A stretch of DNA of 64,000 nt, taken from positions 40,518,012 to 40,582,011 of the forward strand of contig OU342630.1 in the NCBI GenBank assembly GCA_910589415.1, given 5' to 3'. The first letter of the stretch is position 1; each line of letters starts with the position of its first letter. Source of the stretch: Malachius bipustulatus (lineage: Eukaryota > Arthropoda > Insecta > Coleoptera > Melyridae). This document shows positions 1 to 12,200 of this stretch, one piece after another. The translations under genes were made by a program, and so were the position numbers. The notes below the pieces were generated by a model. That model was not told the DNA's origin and made no database searches. It saw only the letters and a program-made list of their open reading frames with translations.

Positions 1-3000
1 CCATCGGGAATAGGCAGCCCACAATTCGGGGCATTACCATCCGTCGGGCGGTGCTGGTTAGCTACCGATAGATGTCTCTCGCCAAAGCCCATGGTTATTA
101 CAATAATAATGATGATGTTAATGAGCGCAAAGAATTAAAAATTCAAAATAAATTTAACGGGCATATCGCTCTAACCTAGGGCTTCCTGAGGCAGACCTGA
201 CACACAGAGCCATCCAGTCATCTCGAAGCTGCAGACAACGTTGTTTCGGTCTCTTAGACCTCATCAGTACAGCACATCGAGAAATAACTAGAGGATGCAT
301 GCCAGGCCAGCACAGGAAGCCAACTATATGAATAAAGAGGTGACACGGAACTCCGTGACCTCAATAGTTGGTTGCCATCTACCGACGGAGACAAGAACTA
401 AACGGCAGCACGCTACCAGCTTTGTGTCCATCGGGAATAGGCAGCCCACAATTCGGGGCATTACCATCCGTCGGGCGGTGCTGGTTAGCTACCGATAGAT
501 GTCTCTCGCCAAAGCCCATGGTTATTACAATAATAATGATGATGTTAATGAGCGCAAAGAATTAAAAATTCAAAATAAATTTAACGGGCATATCGCTCTA
601 ACCTAGGGCTTCCTGAGGCAGACCTGACACACAGAGCCATCCAGTCATCTCGAAGCTGCAGACAACGTTGTTTCGGTCTCTTAGACCTCATCAGTACAGC
701 ACATCGAGAAATAACTAGAGGATGCATGCCAGGCCAGCACAGGAAGCCAACTATATGAATAAAGAGGTGACACGGAACTCCGTGACCTCAATAGTTGGTT
801 GCCATCTACCGACGGAGACAAGAACTAAACGGCAGCACGCTACCAGCTTTGTGTCCATCGGGAATAGGCAGCCCACAATTCGGGGCATTACCATCCGTCG
901 GGCGGTGCTGGTTAGCTACCGATAGATGTCTCTCGCCAAAGCCCATGGTTATTACAATAATAATGATGATGTTAATGAGCGCAAAGAATTAAAAATTCAA
1001 AATAAATTTAACGGGCATATCGCTCTAACCTAGGGCTTCCTGAGGCAGACCTGACACACAGAGCCATCCAGTCATCTCGAAGCTGCAGACAACGTTGTTT
1101 CGGTCTCTTAGACCTCATCAGTACAGCACATCGAGAAATAACTAGAGGATGCATGCCAGGCCAGCACAGGAAGCCAACTATATGAATAAAGAGGTGACAC
1201 GGAACTCCGTGACCTCAATAGTTGGTTGCCATCTACCGACGGAGACAAGAACTAAACGGCAGCACGCTACCAGCTTTGTGTCCATCGGGAATAGGCAGCC
1301 CACAATTCGGGGCATTACCATCCGTCGGGCGGTGCTGGTTAGCTACCGATAGATGTCTCTCGCCAAAGCCCATGGTTATTACAATAATAATGATGATGTT
1401 AATGAGCGCAAAGAATTAAAAATTCAAAATAAATTTAACGGGCATATCGCTCTAACCTAGGGCTTCCTGAGGCAGACCTGACACACAGAGCCATCCAGTC
1501 ATCTCGAAGCTGCAGACAACGTTGTTTCGGTCTCTTAGACCTCATCAGTACAGCACATCGAGAAATAACTAGAGGATGCATGCCAGGCCAGCACAGGAAG
1601 CCAACTATATGAATAAAGAGGTGACACGGAACTCCGTGACCTCAATAGTTGGTTGCCATCTACCGACGGAGACAAGAACTAAACGGCAGCACGCTACCAG
1701 CTTTGTGTCCATCGGGAATAGGCAGCCCACAATTCGGGGCATTACCATCCGTCGGGCGGTGCTGGTTAGCTACCGATAGATGTCTCTCGCCAAAGCCCAT
1801 GGTTATTACAATAATAATGATGATGTTAATGAGCGCAAAGAATTAAAAATTCAAAATAAATTTAACGGGCATATCGCTCTAACCTAGGGCTTCCTGAGGC
1901 AGACCTGACACACAGAGCCATCCAGTCATCTCGAAGCTGCAGACAACGTTGTTTCGGTCTCTTAGACCTCATCAGTACAGCACATCGAGAAATAACTAGA
2001 GGATGCATGCCAGGCCAGCACAGGAAGCCAACTATATGAATAAAGAGGTGACACGGAACTCCGTGACCTCAATAGTTGGTTGCCATCTACCGACGGAGAC
2101 AAGAACTAAACGGCAGCACGCTACCAGCTTTGTGTCCATCGGGAATAGGCAGCCCACAATTCGGGGCATTACCATCCGTCGGGCGGTGCTGGTTAGCTAC
2201 CGATAGATGTCTCTCGCCAAAGCCCATGGTTATTACAATAATAATGATGATGTTAATGAGCGCAAAGAATTAAAAATTCAAAATAAATTTAACGGGCATA
2301 TCGCTCTAACCTAGGGCTTCCTGAGGCAGACCTGACACACAGAGCCATCCAGTCATCTCGAAGCTGCAGACAACGTTGTTTCGGTCTCTTAGACCTCATC
2401 AGTACAGCACATCGAGAAATAACTAGAGGATGCATGCCAGGCCAGCACAGGAAGCCAACTATATGAATAAAGAGGTGACACGGAACTCCGTGACCTCAAT
2501 AGTTGGTTGCCATCTACCGACGGAGACAAGAACTAAACGGCAGCACGCTACCAGCTTTGTGTCCATCGGGAATAGGCAGCCCACAATTCGGGGCATTACC
2601 ATCCGTCGGGCGGTGCTGGTTAGCTACCGATAGATGTCTCTCGCCAAAGCCCATGGTTATTACAATAATAATGATGATGTTAATGAGCGCAAAGAATTAA
2701 AAATTCAAAATAAATTTAACGGGCATATCGCTCTAACCTAGGGCTTCCTGAGGCAGACCTGACACACAGAGCCATCCAGTCATCTCGAAGCTGCAGACAA
2801 CGTTGTTTCGGTCTCTTAGACCTCATCAGTACAGCACATCGAGAAATAACTAGAGGATGCATGCCAGGCCAGCACAGGAAGCCAACTATATGAATAAAGA
2901 GGTGACACGGAACTCCGTGACCTCAATAGTTGGTTGCCATCTACCGACGGAGACAAGAACTAAACGGCAGCACGCTACCAGCTTTGTGTCCATCGGGAAT

Positions 3001-3190
3001 AGGCAGCCCACAATTCGGGGCATTACCATCCGTCGGGCGGTGCTGGTTAGCTACCGATAGATGTCTCTCGCCAAAGCCCATGGTTATTACAATAATAATG
3101 ATGATGTTAATGAGCGCAAAGAATTAAAAATTCAAAATAAATTTAACGGGCATATCGCTCTAACCTAGGGCTTCCTGAGGCAGACCTGAC
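1..3190 (-). repeat. 427-bp hammerhead satellite, left array
   Basis: About 7.5 head-to-tail units of exactly 427 bp. Marker positions recur at 427-bp steps (for example the ATGCATGCC motif at 295, 722, 1149 and so on to 2857). I saw no base differences between units in this arm. Read on the minus strand, each unit carries the hammerhead ribozyme. The arm is the mirror image of 3205-6394. The window begins inside a unit, so the array continues to the left. Two short ORFs (65 and 67 codons) recur in each unit, but they lie on the strand opposite the ribozyme and look incidental. Confidence 0.97.
222..281 (-). ncRNA. Hammerhead ribozyme, type I (left array copies)
   Basis: First of seven minus-strand copies, which start at 222, 649, 1076, 1503, 1930, 2357 and 2784, each 60 nt. 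The sequence is the exact reverse complement of the plus-strand copies described at 3552, with the CUGAUGA and GAAA core boxes, stem I with internal loop, stem II and a very short stem III. Transcription of the minus strand would be needed for these copies to cleave. Confidence 0.9.
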
Positions 3191-3204
3191 ACACAGAGCC
3201 ATCC
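3191..3204. other. Orientation switch of the satellite array (palindrome centre)
   Basis: The left array stops after GAGCCATCC and continues as the reverse complement starting GTCAGGTCTGCC. Only 14 bases are unpaired between two perfect arms of at least 3190 bp. The right arm lacks the part of the unit that would mirror these 14 bases. I see no obvious microhomology. This is either a genuine inversion junction or an artefact of assembly or of a foldback read. Confidence 0.9.
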
Positions 3205-6200
3205 GTCAGGTCTGCCTCAGGAAGCCCTAGGTTAGAGCGATATGCCCGTTAAATTTATTTTGAATTTTTAATTCTTTGCGCTCATTAACATCATCATTAT
3301 TATTGTAATAACCATGGGCTTTGGCGAGAGACATCTATCGGTAGCTAACCAGCACCGCCCGACGGATGGTAATGCCCCGAATTGTGGGCTGCCTATTCCC
3401 GATGGACACAAAGCTGGTAGCGTGCTGCCGTTTAGTTCTTGTCTCCGTCGGTAGATGGCAACCAACTATTGAGGTCACGGAGTTCCGTGTCACCTCTTTA
3501 TTCATATAGTTGGCTTCCTGTGCTGGCCTGGCATGCATCCTCTAGTTATTTCTCGATGTGCTGTACTGATGAGGTCTAAGAGACCGAAACAACGTTGTCT
3601 GCAGCTTCGAGATGACTGGATGGCTCTGTGTGTCAGGTCTGCCTCAGGAAGCCCTAGGTTAGAGCGATATGCCCGTTAAATTTATTTTGAATTTTTAATT
3701 CTTTGCGCTCATTAACATCATCATTATTATTGTAATAACCATGGGCTTTGGCGAGAGACATCTATCGGTAGCTAACCAGCACCGCCCGACGGATGGTAAT
3801 GCCCCGAATTGTGGGCTGCCTATTCCCGATGGACACAAAGCTGGTAGCGTGCTGCCGTTTAGTTCTTGTCTCCGTCGGTAGATGGCAACCAACTATTGAG
3901 GTCACGGAGTTCCGTGTCACCTCTTTATTCATATAGTTGGCTTCCTGTGCTGGCCTGGCATGCATCCTCTAGTTATTTCTCGATGTGCTGTACTGATGAG
4001 GTCTAAGAGACCGAAACAACGTTGTCTGCAGCTTCGAGATGACTGGATGGCTCTGTGTGTCAGGTCTGCCTCAGGAAGCCCTAGGTTAGAGCGATATGCC
4101 CGTTAAATTTATTTTGAATTTTTAATTCTTTGCGCTCATTAACATCATCATTATTATTGTAATAACCATGGGCTTTGGCGAGAGACATCTATCGGTAGCT
4201 AACCAGCACCGCCCGACGGATGGTAATGCCCCGAATTGTGGGCTGCCTATTCCCGATGGACACAAAGCTGGTAGCGTGCTGCCGTTTAGTTCTTGTCTCC
4301 GTCGGTAGATGGCAACCAACTATTGAGGTCACGGAGTTCCGTGTCACCTCTTTATTCATATAGTTGGCTTCCTGTGCTGGCCTGGCATGCATCCTCTAGT
4401 TATTTCTCGATGTGCTGTACTGATGAGGTCTAAGAGACCGAAACAACGTTGTCTGCAGCTTCGAGATGACTGGATGGCTCTGTGTGTCAGGTCTGCCTCA
4501 GGAAGCCCTAGGTTAGAGCGATATGCCCGTTAAATTTATTTTGAATTTTTAATTCTTTGCGCTCATTAACATCATCATTATTATTGTAATAACCATGGGC
4601 TTTGGCGAGAGACATCTATCGGTAGCTAACCAGCACCGCCCGACGGATGGTAATGCCCCGAATTGTGGGCTGCCTATTCCCGATGGACACAAAGCTGGTA
4701 GCGTGCTGCCGTTTAGTTCTTGTCTCCGTCGGTAGATGGCAACCAACTATTGAGGTCACGGAGTTCCGTGTCACCTCTTTATTCATATAGTTGGCTTCCT
4801 GTGCTGGCCTGGCATGCATCCTCTAGTTATTTCTCGATGTGCTGTACTGATGAGGTCTAAGAGACCGAAACAACGTTGTCTGCAGCTTCGAGATGACTGG
4901 ATGGCTCTGTGTGTCAGGTCTGCCTCAGGAAGCCCTAGGTTAGAGCGATATGCCCGTTAAATTTATTTTGAATTTTTAATTCTTTGCGCTCATTAACATC
5001 ATCATTATTATTGTAATAACCATGGGCTTTGGCGAGAGACATCTATCGGTAGCTAACCAGCACCGCCCGACGGATGGTAATGCCCCGAATTGTGGGCTGC
5101 CTATTCCCGATGGACACAAAGCTGGTAGCGTGCTGCCGTTTAGTTCTTGTCTCCGTCGGTAGATGGCAACCAACTATTGAGGTCACGGAGTTCCGTGTCA
5201 CCTCTTTATTCATATAGTTGGCTTCCTGTGCTGGCCTGGCATGCATCCTCTAGTTATTTCTCGATGTGCTGTACTGATGAGGTCTAAGAGACCGAAACAA
5301 CGTTGTCTGCAGCTTCGAGATGACTGGATGGCTCTGTGTGTCAGGTCTGCCTCAGGAAGCCCTAGGTTAGAGCGATATGCCCGTTAAATTTATTTTGAAT
5401 GTTTAATTCTTTGCGCTCATTAACATCATCATTATTATTGTAATAACCATGGGCTTTGGCGAGAGACATCTATCGGTAGCTAACCAGCACCGCCCGACGG
5501 ATGGTAATGCCCCGAATTGTGGGCTGCCTATTCCCGATGGACACAAAGCTGGTAGCGTGCTGCCGTTTAGTTCTTGTCTCCGTCGGTAGATGGCAACCAA
5601 CTATTGAGGTCACGGAGTTCCGTGTCACCTCTTTATTCATATAGTTGGCTTCCTGTGCTGGCCTGGCATGCATCCTCTAGTTATTTCTCGATGTGCTGTA
5701 CTGATGAGGTCTAAGAGACCGAAACAACGTTGTCTGCAGCTTCGAGATGACTGGATGGCTCTGTGTGTCAGGTCTGCCTCAGGAAGCCCTAGGTTAGAGC
5801 GATATGCCCGTTAAATTTATTTTGAATTTTTAATTCTTTGCGCTCATTAACATCATCATTATTATTGTAATAACCATGGGCTTTGGCGAGAGACATCTAT
5901 CGGTAGCTAACCAGCACCGCCCGACGGATGGTAATGCCCCGAATTGTGGGCTGCCTATTCCCGATGGACACAAAGCTGGTAGCGTGCTGCCGTTTAGTTC
6001 TTGTCTCCGTCGGTAGATGGCAACCAACTATTGAGGTCACGGAGTTCCGTGTCACCTCTTTATTCATATAGTTGGCTTCCTGTGCTGGCCTGGCATGCAT
6101 CCTCTAGTTATTTCTCGATGTGCTGTACTGATGAGGTCTAAGAGACCGAAACAACGTTGTCTGCAGCTTCGAGATGACTGGATGGCTCTGTGTGTCAGGT

Positions 6201-9200
6201 CTGCCTCAGGAAGCCCTAGGTTAGAGCGATATGCCCGTTAAATTTATTTTGAATTTTTAATTCTTTGCGCTCATTAACATCATCATTATTATTGTAATAA
6301 CCATGGGCTTTGGCGAGAGACATCTATCGGTAGCTAACCAGCACCGCCCGACGGATGGTAATGCCCCGAATTGTGGGCTGCCTATTCCCGATGGACACAA
6401 AGCTGGTAGCGTGCTGCCGTTTAGTTCTTGTCTCCGTCGGTAGATGGCAACCAACTATTGAGGTCACGGAGTTCCGTGTCACCTCTTTATTCATATAGTT
6501 GGCTTCCTGTGCTGGCCTGGCATGCATCCTCTAGTTATTTCTCGATGTGCTGTACTGATGAGGTCTAAGAGACCGAAACAACGTTGTCTGCAGCTTCGAG
6601 ATGACTGGATGGCTCTGTGTGTCAGGTCTGCCTCAGGAAGCCCTAGGTTAGAGCGATATGCCCGTTAAATTTATTTTGAATTTTTAATTCTTTGCGCTCA
6701 TTAACATCATCATTATTATTGTAATAACCATGGGCTTTGGCGAGAGACATCTATCGGTAGCTAACCAGCACCGCCCGACGGATGGTAATGCCCCGAATTG
6801 TGGGCTGCCTATTCCCGATGGACACAAAGCTGGTAGCGTGCTGCCGTTTAGTTCTTGTCTCCGTCGGTAGATGGCAACCAACTATTGAGGTCACGGAGTT
6901 CCGTGTCACCTCTTTATTCATATAGTTGGCTTCCTGTGCTGGCCTGGCATGCATCCTCTAGTTATTTCTCGATGTGCTGTACTGATGAGGTCTAAGAGAC
7001 CGAAACAACGTTGTCTGCAGCTTCGAGATGACTGGATGGCTCTGTGTGTCAGGTCTGCCTCAGGAAGCCCTAGGTTAGAGCGATATGCCCGTTAAATTTA
7101 TTTTGAATTTTTAATTCTTTGCGCTCATTAACATCATCATTATTATTGTAATAACCATGGGCTTTGGCGAGAGACATCTATCGGTAGCTAACCAGCACCG
7201 CCCGACGGATGGTAATGCCCCGAATTGTGGGCTGCCTATTCCCGATGGACACAAAGCTGGTAGCGTGCTGCCGTTTAGTTCTTGTCTCCGTCGGTAGATG
7301 GCAACCAACTATTGAGGTCACGGAGTTCCGTGTCACCTCTTTATTCATATAGTTGGCTTCCTGTGCTGGCCTGGCATGCATCCTCTAGTTATTTCTCGAT
7401 GTGCTGTACTGATGAGGTCTAAGAGACCGAAACAACGTTGTCTGCAGCTTCGAGATGACTGGATGGCTCTGTGTGTCAGGTCTGCCTCAGGAAGCCCTAG
7501 GTTAGAGCGATATGCCCGTTAAATTTATTTTGAATTTTTAATTCTTTGCGCTCATTAACATCATCATTATTATTGTAATAACCATGGGCTTTGGCGAGAG
7601 ACATCTATCGGTAGCTAACCAGCACCGCCCGACGGATGGTAATGCCCCGAATTGTGGGCTGCCTATTCCCGATGGACACAAAGCTGGTAGCGTGCTGCCG
7701 TTTAGTTCTTGTCTCCGTCGGTAGATGGCAACCAACTATTGAGGTCACGGAGTTCCGTGTCACCTCTTTATTCATATAGTTGGCTTCCTGTGCTGGCCTG
7801 GCATGCATCCTCTAGTTATTTCTCGATGTGCTGTACTGATGAGGTCTAAGAGACCGAAACAACGTTGTCTGCAGCTTCGAGATGACTGGATGGCTCTGTG
7901 TGTCAGGTCTGCCTCAGGAAGCCCTAGGTTAGAGCGATATGCCCGTTAAATTTATTTTGAATTTTTAATTCTTTGCGCTCATTAACATCATCATTATTAT
8001 TGTAATAACCATGGGCTTTGGCGAGAGACATCTATCGGTAGCTAACCAGCACCGCCCGACGGATGGTAATGCCCCGAATTGTGGGCTGCCTATTCCCGAT
8101 GGACACAAAGCTGGTAGCGTGCTGCCGTTTAGTTCTTGTCTCCGTCGGTAGATGGCAACCAACTATTGAGGTCACGGAGTTCCGTGTCACCTCTTTATTC
8201 ATATAGTTGGCTTCCTGTGCTGGCCTGGCATGCATCCTCTAGTTATTTCTCGATGTGCTGTACTGATGAGGTCTAAGAGACCGAAACAACGTTGTCTGCA
8301 GCTTCGAGATGACTGGATGGCTCTGTGTGTCAGGTCTGCCTCAGGAAGCCCTAGGTTAGAGCGATATGCCCGTTAAATTTATTTTGAATTTTTAATTCTT
8401 TGCGCTCATTAACATCATCATTATTATTGTAATAACCATGGGCTTTGGCGAGAGACATCTATCGGTAGCTAACCAGCACCGCCCGACGGATGGTAATGCC
8501 CCGAATTGTGGGCTGCCTATTCCCGATGGACACAAAGCTGGTAGCGTGCTGCCGTTTAGTTCTTGTCTCCGTCGGTAGATGGCAACCAACTATTGAGGTC
8601 ACGGAGTTCCGTGTCACCTCTTTATTCATATAGTTGGCTTCCTGTGCTGGCCTGGCATGCATCCTCTAGTTAATTCTCGATGTGCTGTACTGATGAGGTC
8701 TAAGAGACCGAAACAACGTTGTCTGCAGCTTCGAGATGACTGGATGGCTCTGTGTGTCAGGTCTGCCTCAGGAAGCCCTAGGTTAGAGCGATATGCCCGT
8801 TAAATTTATTTTGAATTTTTAATTCTTTGCGCTCATTAACATCATCATTATTATTGTAATAACCATGGGCTTTGGCGAGAGACATCTATCGGTAGCTAAC
8901 CAGCACCGCCCGACGGATGGTAATGCCCCGAATTGTGGGCTGCCTATTCCCGATGGACACAAAGCTGGTAGCGTGCTGCCGTTTAGTTCTTGTCTCCGTC
9001 GGTAGATGGCAACCAACTATTGAGGTCACGGAGTTCCGTGTCACCTCTTTATTCATATAGTTGGCTTCCTGTGCTGGCCTGGCATGCATCCTCTAGTTAT
9101 TTCTCGATGTGCTGTACTGATGAGGTCTAAGAGACCGAAACAACGTTGTCTGCAGCTTCGAGATGACTGGATGGCTCTGTGTGTCAGGTCTGCCTCAGGA

Positions 9201-12200
9201 AGCCCTAGGTTAGAGCGATATGCCCGTTAAATTTATTTTGAATTTTTAATTCTTTGCGCTCATTAACATCATCATTATTATTGTAATAACCATGGGCTTT
9301 GGCGAGAGACATCTATCGGTAGCTAACCAGCACCGCCCGACGGATGGTAATGCCCCGAATTGTGGGCTGCCTATTCCCGATGGACACAAAGCTGGTAGCG
9401 TGCTGCCGTTTAGTTCTTGTCTCCGTCGGTAGATGGCAACCAACTATTGAGGTCACGGAGTTCCGTGTCACCTCTTTATTCATATAGTTGGCTTCCTGTG
9501 CTGGCCTGGCATGCATCCTCTAGTTATTTCTCGATGTGCTGTACTGATGAGGTCTAAGAGACCGAAACAACGTTGTCTGCAGCTTCGAGATGACTGGATG
9601 GCTCTGTGTGTCAGGTCTGCCTCAGGAAGCCCTAGGTTAGAGCGATATGCCCGTTAAATTTATTTTGAATTTTTAATTCTTTGCGCTCATTAACATCATC
9701 ATTATTATTGTAATAACCATGGGCTTTGGCGAGAGACATCTATCGGTAGCTAACCAGCACCGCCCGACGGATGGTAATGCCCCGAATTGTGGGCTGCCTA
9801 TTCCCGATGGACACAAAGCTGGTAGCGTGCTGCCGTTTAGTTCTTGTCTCCGTCGGTAGATGGCAACCAACTATTGAGGTCACGGAGTTCCGTGTCACCT
9901 CTTTATTCATATAGTTGGCTTCCTGTGCTGGCCTGGCATGCATCCTCTAGTTATTTCTCGATGTGCTGTACTGATGAGGTCTAAGAGACCGAAACAACGT
10001 TGTCTGCAGCTTCGAGATGACTGGATGGCTCTGTGTGTCAGGTCTGCCTCAGGAAGCCCTAGGTTAGAGCGATATGCCCGTTAAATTTATTTTGAATTTT
10101 TAATTCTTTGCGCTCATTAACATCATCATTATTATTGTAATAACCATGGGCTTTGGCGAGAGACATCTATCGGTAGCTAACCAGCACCGCCCGACGGATG
10201 GTAATGCCCCGAATTGTGGGCTGCCTATTCCCGATGGACACAAAGCTGGTAGCGTGCTGCCGTTTAGTTCTTGTCTCCGTCGGTAGATGGCAACCAACTA
10301 TTGAGGTCACGGAGTTCCGTGTCACCTCTTTATTCATATAGTTGGCTTCCTGTGCTGGCCTGGCATGCATCCTCTAGTTATTTCTCGATGTGCTGTACTG
10401 ATGAGGTCTAAGAGACCGAAACAACGTTGTCTGCAGCTTCGAGATGACTGGATGGCTCTGTGTGTCAGGTCTGCCTCAGGAAGCCCTAGGTTAGAGCGAT
10501 ATGCCCGTTAAATTTATTTTGAATTTTTAATTCTTTGCGCTCATTAACATCATCATTATTATTGTAATAACCATGGGCTTTGGCGAGAGACATCTATCGG
10601 TAGCTAACCAGCACCGCCCGACGGATGGTAATGCCCCGAATTGTGGGCTGCCTATTCCCGATGGACACAAAGCTGGTAGCGTGCTGCCGTTTAGTTCTTG
10701 TCTCCGTCGGTAGATGGCAACCAACTATTGAGGTCACGGAGTTCCGTGTCACCTCTTTATTCATATAGTTGGCTTCCTGTGCTGGCCTGGCATGCATCCT
10801 CTAGTTATTTCTCGATGTGCTGTACTGATGAGGTCTAAGAGACCGAAACAACGTTGTCTGCAGCTTCGAGATGACTGGATGGCTCTGTGTGTCAGGTCTG
10901 CCTCAGGAAGCCCTAGGTTAGAGCGATATGCCCGTTAAATTTATTTTGAATTTTTAATTCTTTGCGCTCATTAACATCATCATTATTATTGTAATAACCA
11001 TGGGCTTTGGCGAGAGACATCTATCGGTAGCTAACCAGCACCGCCCGACGGATGGTAATGCCCCGAATTGTGGGCTGCCTATTCCCGATGGACACAAAGC
11101 TGGTAGCGTGCTGCCGTTTAGTTCTTGTCTCCGTCGGTAGATGGCAACCAACTATTGAGGTCACGGAGTTCCGTGTCACCTCTTTATTCATATAGTTGGC
11201 TTCCTGTGCTGGCCTGGCATGCATCCTCTAGTTATTTCTCGATGTGCTGTACTGATGAGGTCTAAGAGACCGAAACAACGTTGTCTGCAGCTTCGAGATG
11301 ACTGGATGGCTCTGTGTGTCAGGTCTGCCTCAGGAAGCCCTAGGTTAGAGCGATATGCCCGTTAAATTTATTTTGAATTTTTAATTCTTTGCGCTCATTA
11401 ACATCATCATTATTATTGTAATAACCATGGGCTTTGGCGAGAGACATCTATCGGTAGCTAACCAGCACCGCCCGACGGATGGTAATGCCCCGAATTGTGG
11501 GCTGCCTATTCCCGATGGACACAAAGCTGGTAGCGTGCTGCCGTTTAGTTCTTGTCTCCGTCGGTAGATGGCAACCAACTATTGAGGTCACGGAGTTCCG
11601 TGTCACCTCTTTATTCATATAGTTGGCTTCCTGTGCTGGCCTGGCATGCATCCTCTAGTTATTTCTCGATGTGCTGTACTGATGAGGTCTAAGAGACCGA
11701 AACAACGTTGTCTGCAGCTTCGAGATGACTGGATGGCTCTGTGTGTCAGGTCTGCCTCAGGAAGCCCTAGGTTAGAGCGATATGCCCGTTAAATTTATTT
11801 TGAATTTTTAATTCTTTGCGCTCATTAACATCATCATTATTATTGTAATAACCATGGGCTTTGGCGAGAGACATCTATCGGTAGCTAACCAGCACCGCCC
11901 GACGGATGGTAATGCCCCGAATTGTGGGCTGCCTATTCCCGATGGACACAAAGCTGGTAGCGTGCTGCCGTTTAGTTCTTGTCTCCGTCGGTAGATGGCA
12001 ACCAACTATTGAGGTCACGGAGTTCCGTGTCACCTCTTTATTCATATAGTTGGCTTCCTGTGCTGGCCTGGCATGCATCCTCTAGTTATTTCTCGATGTG
12101 CTGTACTGATGAGGTCTAAGAGACCGAAACAACGTTGTCTGCAGCTTCGAGATGACTGGATGGCTCTGTGTGTCAGGTCTGCCTCAGGAAGCCCTAGGTT

